Positions 53,327 to 61,994 are shown, counted from the stretch's first letter. The stretch is 64,000 nucleotides of DNA from Mycolicibacterium wolinskyi (GCF_002101965.1 NZ_LQQA01000010.1:372001-436000), one strand, 5' to 3'. Numbers and translations are program-made. Notes: generated by a model from the sequence alone, not told the origin.

Positions 53327-54799
53327 CTACGTCGGGGGTGGTTTGTTGCGTTCGGCAAGATAAGCCCGGTTGAGTGCACGCTCCGCTTTGATCTGGCGTG
53401 CTTCCCGCTGGGCGCGTGTGAGCGCACGCCGCGGCATCATCACGCCGCGATCGGTCGCGACCGTCCTTCCTCGCGGTGGCGGCAATGCCGCGGTGGTGGT
53501 GTCCCAGTGCGGGAAGAACAGCCGGCTCGCGGGTTTCTTGGTGTACGTCCGGCCGCTCGGCGTCGTCCACACGACCGTTCCGTCCGGCAGCTGACGGTCC
53601 GACCAACCGTCCCAGAAGGTTTTCAGAAGGTGATGAGTTCTACACAGGCACTTCGTGTTTGACGGATGGGTCGCTCCGGCCGGGTACGGCACCGAATGAT
53701 CGATGTCGCAGTTCACCGCGGGGCGGTCACAACCGGGGAACATACACGTCATGTCTCGCATGCGCACGAACGCGGCCAGCCTTGTCGAAGGCCGATAGCG
53801 TGGCTCCGGCTCACCGCAGGGTTGCGCAAGTTCGCGGACCTTGGCCCCACAAGCGATCAGCTGAGCCAGCAACGGTGTGGGCACCACTCCACCGCCGATG
53901 ATCACGGCGCTGGCCGGCTTCTTGGCCGGACGGGGCGGCTCGTCGCGCGGTATGGGATTCGACTCGTCGTCACCCGACAGGTAGGGATCCGGCTCGGCGT
54001 CGAGCGCGCCAGGTTCTGCCAGCACGTAGACGACGGTGTTGGCGGCGCGCGCATCCACCACGTCCGCAGCCGGGCAGTCCGGCTTCCCGCATTGGCATTT
54101 GAGCCGATCCCCGCCGGCGCCGAGCACCCCCATCGCGTCCGACCGCCGCTGCCCGAGCGTCCGCGGATCGTCCTCGCACACACCGCTGATCATGTGTGCG
54201 AGGCGGTTTTCGAATGCCGCCCTATCCGTGGCCAACAATCTGCCGTACAGAGACACCGTGCCGGTGGCGTCGTCCGGCTTGCCGAAACATACGTCGCGGT
54301 CCCGCGCGACGGTCCGGGTCCGGCGCAAGGCCTCCGGATCGTGGCGCTCGATCAACGCGTCGATGGACTGTTCGAGCTTCTCCACCGACAGCGGTCCCCA
54401 TTCGACGACACGATCGACCAGCGCAGCGTCCATGATCTGCAGCGTCTCGGCATCTTCGATCAACCGCGTCCGCCACGTGACCGTCGAGATCAGCCGAGAA
54501 CTCAACCGGCCCTGGGCATACAGTGCAGCCACCCGCGGAAAACGCTCCTGCAGAGCTACGGCGATCAGCATCTCCCGCGAAGCGGCACGGTGGCCGACGT
54601 TCATCGCCGCGGCCACCTCCCCGGCCGCGGAATCCCAGTAATCACACGCCCAGTGCAGGAGTTCGTCGTCTTGCTCAGCGACCCGCCGACCGATCAGCTC
54701 GGCGATCATCTGCAGCCGGCGTGAATCCGACGCAGCCGCGGCGCGGGTCTCGTGCTCGATCCCGGCAGCAAGCGCTGCGTCATCGAGTTCTTCGAACAT
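53327..54799 (-). CDS. 13E12-family DUF222/HNH endonuclease, full length
   Basis: A 490-residue protein: a DUF222 domain (about 30-300, with QERFPRVAALYAQGRLSSR) and a C-terminal HNH nuclease (about 385-440, CMFPGCDRPAVNCDIDHSVP, then CLCRTHHLLK). Cys/His residues for zinc and the catalytic His are present. The biological role is unknown. The start codon lies in a perfect SOS box, so the gene should be LexA-repressed and induced by DNA damage. Confidence 0.9.
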   Translation of the reverse strand: MFEELDDAALAAGIEHETRAAAASDSRRLQMIAELIGRRVAEQDDELLHWACDYWDSAAGEVAAAMNVGHRAASREMLIAVALQERFPRVAALYAQGRLSSRLISTVTWRTRLIEDAETLQIMDAALVDRVVEWGPLSVEKLEQSIDALIERHDPEALRRTRTVARDRDVCFGKPDDATGTVSLYGRLLATDRAAFENRLAHMISGVCEDDPRTLGQRRSDAMGVLGAGGDRLKCQCGKPDCPAADVVDARAANTVVYVLAEPGALDAEPDPYLSGDDESNPIPRDEPPRPAKKPASAVIIGGGVVPTPLLAQLIACGAKVRELAQPCGEPEPRYRPSTRLAAFVRMRDMTCMFPGCDRPAVNCDIDHSVPYPAGATHPSNTKCLCRTHHLLKTFWDGWSDRQLPDGTVVWTTPSGRTYTKKPASRLFFPHWDTTTAALPPPRGRTVATDRGVMMPRRALTRAQREARQIKAERALNRAYLAERNKPPPT

Positions 54800-54807
54800 A
54801 CGTTCGA
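54792..54807. promoter_or_regulatory. Perfect LexA (SOS) box over the 13E12 start codon
   Basis: TCGAAC-ATAC-GTTCGA matches the mycobacterial SOS box TCGAAC-N4-GTTCGA at all twelve conserved bases. On the minus strand the ATG (54799-54797) lies in the box centre. 13E12 genes of M. tuberculosis are known LexA targets. Confidence 0.88.
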
Positions 54808-54841
54808 TACTGCCAGACGGGTACGACAAATTCCGCCGAAC

Positions 54842-54855
54842 TAGAACATGTTTCA
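54842..54855. promoter_or_regulatory. KstR-type operator (TAGAACATGTTTCA)
   Basis: It fits the KstR motif TnnAACnnGTTnnA at every fixed base. It lies 64 bp upstream of the SDR start and only 34 bp from the SOS box of the divergent gene. Confidence 0.78.
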
Positions 54856-54919
54856 GAAAGTCGCCCGAAGCCTTGGCGCCCACTGCTACCGTGACGCGCG
54901 GTAAGCGAATGGAGCGCAC

Positions 54920-55711
54920 GTGATTCTCGATAGATTTCGCCTCGACGACAAAGTTGCAATCGTCACCGGCGCCGGCCGTGGGCTCGGCGCCGCGATCGCC
55001 GTGGCGTTCGCGGAAGCCGGTGCGGACGTGGTCATCGCGGCCCGAACGCAGTCTCAACTCGAAGAGGTCGCCGAACAGGTGGCGGCGGCGGGCCGGCGCG
55101 CTCACATCGTCGTCGCCGACCTCGCACATCCCGAGTCCACCGCCGAGCTCGCGACCGCGGCTGCCGAGGCGTTCGGGAAACTAGACATCGTCGTCAACAA
55201 CGTCGGCGGCACCATGCCCGCGCCATTGGTCAACACGTCGGCCAAGGACCTTCGCGACGCCTTCACCTTCAACGTGTCGACCGCGCACGCGCTGACCGCG
55301 GCGGCCGTACCGCTCATGCTCGAACACTCCGGCGGCGGCAGCATCATCAACATCACCTCGACGATGGGACGGCTCGCGGGGCGCGGGTTCGTCGCCTACG
55401 GCACCGCGAAAGCCGCACTGGCTCATTACACGCGCCTGGCCGCGCTCGACCTCTGCCCGCGCATACGCGTCAACGCGATCGCGCCGGGCTCGATCCTCAC
55501 CTCCGCGCTCGACATCGTCGCGTCCAACGACGAACTCCGTGAACCGATGGAGAAGGCAACTCCGATGCGGCGTCTCGGGGATCCGGCCGACATCGCCGCC
55601 GCCGCCGTCTACCTATCCTCGCCCGCAGGCAGTTACCTGACCGGTAAGACTCTCGAGGTCGACGGCGGCCTGACCATGCCGAACCTCGATCTGCCCATCC
55701 CCGACCTGTAA
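54920..55711 (+). CDS. Short-chain dehydrogenase/reductase (Rv0927c-like)
   Basis: A 263-residue classical [26 protein letters not shown], Ser in [13 protein letters not shown] catalytic pair and a C-terminal VDGGLT. The length equals Rv0927c. A KstR-type operator upstream suggests a role in sterol or related lipid use. GTG start with GGAG five bases upstream. It is followed by its usual partner gene 8 bp later. Confidence 0.9.
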   Translation: MILDRFRLDDKVAIVTGAGRGLGAAIAVAFAEAGADVVIAARTQSQLEEVAEQVAAAGRRAHIVVADLAHPESTAELATAAAEAFGKLDIVVNNVGGTMPAPLVNTSAKDLRDAFTFNVSTAHALTAAAVPLMLEHSGGGSIINITSTMGRLAGRGFVAYGTAKAALAHYTRLAALDLCPRIRVNAIAPGSILTSALDIVASNDELREPMEKATPMRRLGDPADIAAAAVYLSSPAGSYLTGKTLEVDGGLTMPNLDLPIPDL

Positions 55712-55719
55712 GGACACCC

Positions 55720-56796
55720 ATGGCAATCAAAGTCGCGGCGATCGGAACGGGAAACGTCGGCCGGCACGCGCTCAAGCAACTCATCACCGATCCGGCTTAC
55801 GAGCTCACCGGCGTGTGGGTGTCCTCGGCCGCCAAGGCCGGCAAGGATGCGGGCGAACTTGCCGGGCTTGATGTTTCGACAGGCATCCTCGCCACCGACG
55901 ATCTCGATGCAGTGCTCGCGACCGCGCCCGAATGCGCGGTCTACACCGCCATGGCCGACAACCGGCTGCCTGACGCGCTTGAGGATTACCGGCGCATCCT
56001 GGCAGCCGGCATCAACGTCGTGGGTAGCTCAGCAGTGTTCCTGCAGTACCCGTGGCAGGTGCTACCCGACGAGCTCGTCACGCCCATCGAAGAGGCGGCG
56101 AAGGCCGGCGCGGCAAGCCTGTTCGTCAACGGCATCGATCCGGGCTTCGCCAATGACCTTCTGCCCCTTGCGCTTGCCGGAACCTGCCAGCAGGTCGAGC
56201 AGATCCGCTGCATGGAGATCGTCGACTACGCGACCTACGACAGCGCGACGGTGATGTTCGACGTGATGGGTTTCGGAAAGTCACTCGACGAAACCCCGAT
56301 GCTGCTGCAGCCCGGCGTGCTGAGCCTGGCGTGGGGTTCGGTGGTCCGGCAACTCGCCGCGGGTTTGGGTATCGAACTCGAAGCGGTCACCGAAGAACAT
56401 ACGCGGGTCCCCGCGCCCGAGGATTTCGAGATCGCCGCCGGCCACATTCCGAAGGGCACCACCGCGGCGATGCGGTTCGAGGTTCGCGGCATGCGCGACG
56501 GAAAAGCTGCCGTGGTGCTCGAACACGTCACTCGGCTGCGCGATGACCTCTGTCCGGACTGGCCGCAGCCCGCACAAGAGGGTGGCTCGTACCGGATCGA
56601 GCTGACCGGTGAGCCGTCCTATGCCCTTGATCTGTGCCTGAGCAGCCCGAACGGCGATCACAACCACGCCGGTCTGGTGGCCACCGCAGCCCGTGTCGTC
56701 AACGCGATTCCCGCCGTGGTGGCCGCGGCCCCGGGAATCCGGACCACGCTCGATCTGCCACTGATCACTGGCAAAGGGCTGTACGCTGCCGGGTAA
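55720..56796 (+). CDS. Dihydrodipicolinate-reductase-like dehydrogenase (Rv0926c-like)
   Basis: A 358-residue NAD(P)-binding protein: Rossmann start IKVAAIGTGNVGRHALKQL and LPLALAGTC in the C-terminal part. It resembles the N-terminal domain of DapB and 2,4-diaminopentanoate dehydrogenase, but is too divergent for a firm substrate. Same length and partner as Rv0926c. It is probably in the KstR-controlled operon with the SDR. Confidence 0.86.
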   Translation: MAIKVAAIGTGNVGRHALKQLITDPAYELTGVWVSSAAKAGKDAGELAGLDVSTGILATDDLDAVLATAPECAVYTAMADNRLPDALEDYRRILAAGINVVGSSAVFLQYPWQVLPDELVTPIEEAAKAGAASLFVNGIDPGFANDLLPLALAGTCQQVEQIRCMEIVDYATYDSATVMFDVMGFGKSLDETPMLLQPGVLSLAWGSVVRQLAAGLGIELEAVTEEHTRVPAPEDFEIAAGHIPKGTTAAMRFEVRGMRDGKAAVVLEHVTRLRDDLCPDWPQPAQEGGSYRIELTGEPSYALDLCLSSPNGDHNHAGLVATAARVVNAIPAVVAAAPGIRTTLDLPLITGKGLYAAG

Positions 56797-56821
56797 ACAC
56801 CCCCGGGGAAGGGACGCTCTG

Positions 56822-57088
56822 ATGAAGTCACGCCTCACCACGCTTGCCGGATGTTTGCTTGTCGGCGGCGCTTCCGCCGCGATCGGTCTGGCCCCATTGG
56901 CCGCGGCCGAACCCAGTGCGCCGAAAGAGCCGCATCTGCTGCCTCAGTGCCAGGTGACCGGCGGCAGCTCGGTCGAAGGCGGACAGACCACCGAGTGTGC
57001 GTCCGAGGGCAACGTTCAGATCGACGCCACGCCGCCCCAGCCCGGCTATGGCATGTTCCCTTGGGACGACGAGTTCTTCATCCTCTGA
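56822..57088 (+). CDS. Small secreted GNVQI-type protein 1
   Basis: An 88-residue protein with a signal peptide ending near APLAAAE|PS. The mature part has two cysteines (CQVTGG ... TTECASEGNVQIDATPP). It shares the C...TGG...C...GNVQI.ATP scheme with the next two genes. The ribosome-binding site GGGAAGGGACG fits. The function is unknown. Confidence 0.82.
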   Translation: MKSRLTTLAGCLLVGGASAAIGLAPLAAAEPSAPKEPHLLPQCQVTGGSSVEGGQTTECASEGNVQIDATPPQPGYGMFPWDDEFFIL

Positions 57089-57135
57089 CCCCGGCTTTTT
57101 CGGACGTAGACTTGCTCTAGCGATCGGAGTAGGTC

Positions 57136-57363
57136 ATGACAAATAAATCCCGGTACCTGGCCGCCGTACTGGCCGTGCCATTCCTGGCAGTATTCGCCGC
57201 ACCCGTGGCCACGGCCGCACCGCAGTGCACGAACACCGGACCCACCACCACGCAATGTCAGACCGGCGGCAGCACCCAGATCGTCACGTCGCCTCCGGCC
57301 ATGAACTACGGGCCTTGGTATGGCTGGGGATTCGGAGTAGGAGGAGTCGTCATCGGATGGTGA
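57136..57363 (+). CDS. Small secreted GNVQI-type protein 2
   Basis: A 75-residue protein with a signal peptide (YLAAVLAVPFLAVFAAPVAT|A). The mature part is short: APQCTNTGPTTTQCQTGGST and QIVTSPP, a degenerate form of the GNVQI motif, then a Gly/Trp-rich tail. The stop overlaps the next start. The function is unknown. Confidence 0.8.
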   Translation: MTNKSRYLAAVLAVPFLAVFAAPVATAAPQCTNTGPTTTQCQTGGSTQIVTSPPAMNYGPWYGWGFGVGGVVIGW

Positions 57364-57665
57364 ACGCCGCGGAGATCGTTAAGACCCTTGTCGGCCCATC
57401 CGCGGCACTTGCCGCATTAGGACTTATCGGAGCGCCGACGGCCGCAGCCGATCCGCAGTGCACCGATGTCGGCGGAGCGACGCGCTGCTCGAGCCCCGGC
57501 AATGTGCAGATCAACGCCACCCCGACGCAGCGCGGGCCTTATCTCCCATACGGATGCGATCCGGCGTACGCCGCACTTTGCTACGACGATCTACCCGGCA
57601 TCGCCATCGACTTCGGCGGCGGCGGTGACCACCACGGCGGCGGCGGTCGACACCCCCGCCGCTAG
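57357..57665 (+). CDS. Small secreted GNVQI-type protein 3
   Basis: A 102-residue protein with a signal peptide ending near APTAAAD|P. The mature part holds CTDVGGATRCSSPGNVQINA and TPTQRG, two further Cys, and a Gly/His-rich tail (GGGGDHHGGGGRHPRR) that could bind metal. It overlaps gene 2 (ATGGTGA). It lies 57 bp before mntH. Confidence 0.8.
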   Translation: MVNAAEIVKTLVGPSAALAALGLIGAPTAAADPQCTDVGGATRCSSPGNVQINATPTQRGPYLPYGCDPAYAALCYDDLPGIAIDFGGGGDHHGGGGRHPRR

Positions 57666-57674
57666 CCCAAAGAC

Positions 57675-57693
57675 AAGGTTTCGGCTAACCTAA
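57675..57693. promoter_or_regulatory. IdeR/MntR-like half box upstream of mntH
   Basis: The segment ending GGCTAACCTAA matches the right half of the 19-bp IdeR box TTAGGTTAGGCTAACCTAA exactly; I count 14 of 19 in all, with a poor left half. MntR is another candidate because the gene downstream is a manganese transporter. Confidence 0.45.
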
Positions 57694-57705
57694 CTTTCCT
57701 ATTCG

Positions 57706-57719
57706 CCTATCCGGATAGG
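57706..57719. promoter_or_regulatory. Palindrome covering the mntH ribosome-binding site
   Basis: CCTATCCGGATAGG is a perfect 14-bp palindrome directly before the start region. It contains part of the purine-rich GGATAGGGAG. It could be a metalloregulator site or a hairpin that hides the ribosome-binding site. Confidence 0.55.
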
Positions 57720-57722
57720 GAG

Positions 57723-58958
57723 TTGGGACAGTTGTTGGAAGACACCAAGGTGCGCACCAGGCCGAGCTGGTTGCTGCTCGGGCCCGCGTTCGTCGCCGCC
57801 ATCGCCTACGTCGACCCCGGCAACGTCGCGGCCAACATCAGTGCCGGAGCCCAATTCGGCTTCCTGCTGGTCTGGGTGATCGTCGTCGCCAACGCGATGG
57901 CCGGCCTTGTGCAATACCTGTCCGCCAAGCTGGGCCTGGTCACCGGGCGCTCACTGCCCGAGGCGGTCGCCGACCACACCCGGACCCCGAGCCGGATCGC
58001 CTACTGGGTGCAAGCCGAATTGGTCGCCATGGCAACCGATCTCGCCGAAGTCGTCGGCGGCGCCATCGCGTTGTACCTGCTGTTCGACCTGCCGCTGCTG
58101 ATCGGCGGGGTCATCACCGGCGTCGTCTCATTACTTCTGCTCGCCGTACAGAACCGGCGCGGCCAACAGATGTTCGAGCGGGTCATCAGCGGTCTGCTGC
58201 TGGTCATCGCGATCGGCTTCCTGACGAGTCTGTTCGTCGAAACCCCGCCGGCGGCCGCGGTCGCCGAAGGGCTGATCCCCCGTTTCGAGGGGGCCGAGAG
58301 CATCCTGCTCGCGACCGCCATGCTTGGCGCAACAGTGATGCCGCACGCGGTCTATCTGCACTCCGGACTTGCCCGCGACCGCCACGGTCATCCCGAAGCC
58401 GGCCCGCGGCGGCGCATGCTGCTGCGCGTCACCCGCTTCGACGTCGGCATCGCGATGGTCGTGGCCGGTGCGGTCAACCTGTCCATGCTCCTGGTCGCCG
58501 CGACCAACCTGCAGGGCCGCGACAACACCGACTCGATCGAAGGCGCACACGCCGCGGTCCGCGACACGCTAGGCCCGACGGTCGCGCTACTGTTCGCGAT
58601 CGGCCTGCTGGCCTCCGGTCTCGCGTCCACATCCGTCGGCGCATACGCGGGCGCGATGATCATGCAGGGCCTGCTGAAGCGGTACTACCCGCTGCTGCTG
58701 CGCCGCCTCGTCACCCTGATCCCGGCGCTGGTCATCCTGGCCATCGGCGTCGACCCGAGCCGCGCCCTGGTGCTCTCCCAGGTGGTGCTCTCGTTCGGCA
58801 TACCGTTCGCGCTGATTCCCCTCGTCCGCCTGACCAGCAACAAAGCGCTGATGGGCGCCGACGCCAACCATCGTGTGACCACGGCACTTGGCTGGGTGGT
58901 GGCCGGACTGATTAGTGTGCTGAACGTGGTGCTGATTTATCTGACCGTCACAGGCTGA
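57723..58958 (+). CDS. mntH: Nramp-family divalent metal transporter, manganese importer
   Basis: A roughly 411-residue proton-coupled Mn(II)/Fe(II) importer with 11 predicted helices. It has the metal-site motifs DPGN (VAAIAYVDPGNVAA) and MPHAVYLHS. The start is uncertain; TTG 57723 and TTG 57732 are both possible. It is the counterpart of M. tuberculosis Rv0924c. The GGCT/hydrolase ATG follows its stop without a gap. Confidence 0.95.
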   Translation: MGQLLEDTKVRTRPSWLLLGPAFVAAIAYVDPGNVAANISAGAQFGFLLVWVIVVANAMAGLVQYLSAKLGLVTGRSLPEAVADHTRTPSRIAYWVQAELVAMATDLAEVVGGAIALYLLFDLPLLIGGVITGVVSLLLLAVQNRRGQQMFERVISGLLLVIAIGFLTSLFVETPPAAAVAEGLIPRFEGAESILLATAMLGATVMPHAVYLHSGLARDRHGHPEAGPRRRMLLRVTRFDVGIAMVVAGAVNLSMLLVAATNLQGRDNTDSIEGAHAAVRDTLGPTVALLFAIGLLASGLASTSVGAYAGAMIMQGLLKRYYPLLLRRLVTLIPALVILAIGVDPSRALVLSQVVLSFGIPFALIPLVRLTSNKALMGADANHRVTTALGWVVAGLISVLNVVLIYLTVTG

Positions 58959-60014
58959 ATGCTTCACCCGTACTTCGCCTACGGCTCGAATCTGTGCGTG
59001 GCACAGATGGCCAGACGCTGTCCGGGTGCCGTAGATCCAAGGCCGGCACGCTTGGACGGCCACGACTGGCTGATCAACCAGCGCGGCGTGGCCACCATCG
59101 AGCCGTTCGACGGATCGCACGTGCACGGAGTGCTGTGGCACGTGACCGATCACGATCTCGACGCCCTCGACAGCGCCGAAGGGGTGCCCGTTCGATATCG
59201 ACGGGACCGGCTGACGGTGCACACCGCCGACGGCGCGGCGCCGGCATGGGTCTACATCGACCACCGCGTCGACCCTGGGCCACCGCGTCCGGGTTACCTC
59301 GAACGCATCCTTGCCGGAGCCGTTCATCACGAGTTGCCGCACCGCTGGATCGAATTCCTGCGCCGTTGGGACCCGATGCACTGGCCGCAACGTGCTCTCG
59401 CGACGACTTCGCCCGCGCCAGAATCGCTTTCGGAGCTGCTCGCCGCGCCGGGTATCGTCGAATCCGCGACGCTGCGTTCCCGTTTCGGCTTCATGGCCAT
59501 CCACGGCGGCGGCCTGGAACAGATGACCGACGTGATCGCCGAACGCGCCGCCGCCGCATCGGATGCCTCGGTGTATGTGGTGCGCCACCCCGACCACTAT
59601 CCACACCACCTGCCCTCGGCCCAGTACCTGTCACACGAATCCGCCCGGCTCACAGCATTTCTCGACCATGTCGACGCGGTGGTGTCGCTGCACGGCTACG
59701 GCCGGATGGGCCGCGGCACACACCTGCTCGCCGGTGGACGCAACCGGGCATTGGCCGAGCACGTTGCCCAACACGTAGCGATACCCGGGTATCACGTCAT
59801 CACCGACCTCGACGCGATGCCCCGCGAACTGCGCGGCCAGCACCCCGACAATCCCGTGAATCGCGCCAACGGTGTACAGCTCGAGCTGCCTTCGCGCGTG
59901 CGCGGCCTGAGCCCGCGCAGCCCGCTGCCCGGCGATGACGGGCTGTCGCCGGTGACCTCGGCTCTGGTCGACGGCCTCGCGGCAGCGGCGCGTGGATGGA
60001 GCGCGGCCGGCTAG
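58959..60014 (+). CDS. Gamma-glutamylcyclotransferase fused to poly-gamma-glutamate hydrolase-like domain
   Basis: A 351-residue two-domain protein. Residues about 1-140 form a GGCT/AIG2-like domain (YFAYGSNLCVAQMARRCPGA, then SAEGVPVRYRRD), which releases pyroglutamate from gamma-glutamyl compounds. Residues about 150-340 resemble phage/Bacillus poly-gamma-glutamate hydrolases (MAIHGGGLEQMTDVIAERAA, then VVSLHGYGRMGRG) with His and Glu zinc ligands. It abuts mntH and overlaps the convergent ligase-like gene by 4 bp. Joint action on gamma-glutamyl bonds is inferred. Confidence 0.82.
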   Translation: MLHPYFAYGSNLCVAQMARRCPGAVDPRPARLDGHDWLINQRGVATIEPFDGSHVHGVLWHVTDHDLDALDSAEGVPVRYRRDRLTVHTADGAAPAWVYIDHRVDPGPPRPGYLERILAGAVHHELPHRWIEFLRRWDPMHWPQRALATTSPAPESLSELLAAPGIVESATLRSRFGFMAIHGGGLEQMTDVIAERAAAASDASVYVVRHPDHYPHHLPSAQYLSHESARLTAFLDHVDAVVSLHGYGRMGRGTHLLAGGRNRALAEHVAQHVAIPGYHVITDLDAMPRELRGQHPDNPVNRANGVQLELPSRVRGLSPRSPLPGDDGLSPVTSALVDGLAAAARGWSAAG

Positions 60015-61144
60015 GCAGTCGTCGTCGCACTCGCCAGTTCGGCGATGACGTCGGCGACGTCGCCGTGCGAGCGCCACGCCCGTCGCTGCCGCATCGCGCC
60101 GTTGCCCTGCCCCACGATGCGTTCCAGCTCGTCGCGCACCATGTCGTAGTCCCCAAGGTCCTCCAGAGCGGGCCGCAGCCGTTCGATCAGACCGCCGAGC
60201 AGCACCCGGGTCGGCGCGGTCGCATGGCTTTCCATCAAGTCGATCGTCTCGCCGTCAAGGCCGTCGTGGGCCGATTTCCAATATGCCGCGCGCAGAACGT
60301 AATCCGTGATCGGTGGAGTCGGCTCCCCGTTGTCCTGCGCGTCGAGCGCCGTCATCACACTGGCTCTGACCAGTGTCGCCAGCAACACCGTTTCGGCGAC
60401 GGTGGCGGGCACATCGGACACGCGCACTTCCACGGTCGGGAAGTTGGCCGACGGGCGGACGTCCCAATAGATCATGCCGTCGTCGAGCACCGCGCCGGCC
60501 TGTCGCAGCATTCCGACGGTGGCGTCGAACTGTTCGAGGGAATCGAAATAGGGCGGCGGTCCCGCGCTCGGCCAGCGCGTCCAGACCATGCTCCGGAAGC
60601 TCGCGTAGCCACTGTCGGTGTTGCGGTAGATCGCCGAGTTCGCGGTCAGCGCCAGCAACAGATGCAGCCACGGACGGATCCGGTTGCTCACGTGGATGGC
60701 GGCTTCGCGGCTGGGCACCGCCACATGGACATGGCAGCCACAAATACCTTGCTCGTGCGCGATCATGCCGAATCGGTCACCGATCTTGCGGTAGCGACGG
60801 GTCGGGGTGATCGGGAACTTGTGCGGCACGGTCGGCGGCAACGCGACCGCCAGCAAGCGAGCACCGTTGGCCTCGGCGGCCTCCGTGGCGACCCGGCGCA
60901 GGCGGATGAGCTCGTCGCGCAGCGCACTGCTGCTGCTCATCACGTCGGTGCTGGTCTCGACCTGACAGCTCGTGAGCTCGAGCTGAAGCTCCACTCCGCG
61001 CGTCGAGGCATAGCCGGCGACGGCCCTGTTGCGGGCAACCGGTTCGCCGTGTTCGGGATCGACCAGTAGGAACTCTTCTTCGACGCCCATGGTGGGATGA
61101 CGGCTCACGGCTGAGGATTGCCCGAGTTTCACCACACCAAACAT
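60011..61144 (-). CDS. Carboxylate-amine ligase of the glutamate-cysteine ligase 2 family (YbdK-like)
   Basis: A 377-residue GCS2/YbdK-type ATP-grasp-like enzyme: MGVEEEFLLVDPEHGEPV, LELTSCQVETSTDVM, HEQGICGCHVHVAVPS and NFPTVEVRVSDVPAT. Family members have weak glutamate-cysteine ligase activity, but mycobacteria use mycothiol, so the true product may be another gamma-glutamyl amide. The M. tuberculosis counterpart is Rv0433. It faces the GGCT/hydrolase gene. Confidence 0.9.
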   Translation of the reverse strand: MFGVVKLGQSSAVSRHPTMGVEEEFLLVDPEHGEPVARNRAVAGYASTRGVELQLELTSCQVETSTDVMSSSSALRDELIRLRRVATEAAEANGARLLAVALPPTVPHKFPITPTRRYRKIGDRFGMIAHEQGICGCHVHVAVPSREAAIHVSNRIRPWLHLLLALTANSAIYRNTDSGYASFRSMVWTRWPSAGPPPYFDSLEQFDATVGMLRQAGAVLDDGMIYWDVRPSANFPTVEVRVSDVPATVAETVLLATLVRASVMTALDAQDNGEPTPPITDYVLRAAYWKSAHDGLDGETIDLMESHATAPTRVLLGGLIERLRPALEDLGDYDMVRDELERIVGQGNGAMRQRRAWRSHGDVADVIAELASATTTA

Positions 61145-61170
61145 TCAGGCGCAGTGCATAGGATCGGGTG

Positions 61171-61986
61171 ATGCCCAACGATTTCCGCTTCGGCGTGAGC
61201 CTGCGCACGGCCGAGTCACAAGCACAGGTCACCGACGCCGCCCGCCGCGCCGAAGACTTCGGCTTCGATGTCATCAACGTGCCGGACCACCTCGGCGCGC
61301 CGGCTCCGTTCCCGACCCTGACCGCAGCGGCCACCGCGACCAGCACGCTGCGGGTCGGGACGTTCGTGCTCAACGCCTGCTTCTACAAGCCGGCGCTGTT
61401 GGCCCGCGATGTCGAGGCCCTGCGTGACCTGTCGGGTGGCCGGCTGGATCTCGGGCTGGGCGCCGGATACGTGCGCGAGGAGTTCGAAGCCGCCGAGCTG
61501 CCGTTCCCCGGCGCCCGCGAACGCATCGCGTATCTGCGCCACGTGACCGAGCACATCAAAGAGCACCTGACCGATGTGCCGATCCTCATCGCAGGCAACG
61601 GCGATCGGCTGCTGACGGTGGCCGCCGAGACCGCCGACATCATCGGGTTCACCGGCGGCGACCACGTCGACGGCGATCCGCTGGCGGAGCGAATCACGTT
61701 CGTACGCAACGCCGCCGGAGACCGATTTTCAGACCTCGAACTGAACATCGCCATCACCGCGATGCCCGCCGTCGGCGAGGAGATGCCCAACCTTTCCATC
61801 CCGCGCCATTTCCTGCCCGGGCTCCCCGACGAGCAGCTGCTGCGGCACCCCGGAGTGCTGTCCGGGTCGACGACCGCGATCGCAGACCGGCTGCGCGAGC
61901 TCCGCGAAACCTATGGGATCAGCTACTTCATCGTGCAGGCCGCCCATTCCGAGGCGTTCGCGAAAGTGATCACCGAGCTTCGGTAA
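61171..61986 (+). CDS. F420-dependent LLM-class oxidoreductase
   Basis: A 271-residue luciferase-like protein: FRFGVSLRTAESQAQVTDAA RRA-type start, VINVPDHLG, GGRLDLGLGAGYVREEFEA and YFIVQAAHSEAFA. It belongs to a mycobacterial F420 LLM family distinct from the 17-kb protein. ATG 61171 is chosen; the GTG directly before it is possible. The substrate is unknown. Confidence 0.86.
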   Translation: MPNDFRFGVSLRTAESQAQVTDAARRAEDFGFDVINVPDHLGAPAPFPTLTAAATATSTLRVGTFVLNACFYKPALLARDVEALRDLSGGRLDLGLGAGYVREEFEAAELPFPGARERIAYLRHVTEHIKEHLTDVPILIAGNGDRLLTVAAETADIIGFTGGDHVDGDPLAERITFVRNAAGDRFSDLELNIAITAMPAVGEEMPNLSIPRHFLPGLPDEQLLRHPGVLSGSTTAIADRLRELRETYGISYFIVQAAHSEAFAKVITELR

Positions 61987-61994
61987 GCGACGTT

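Noticed and set aside
57661..57690. GCTAGCC/GGCTAAC as a terminator after the third small secreted gene
   Set aside because: Imperfect seven-base stem with a 15-base loop and no supporting features; the half box within it is a better explanation.
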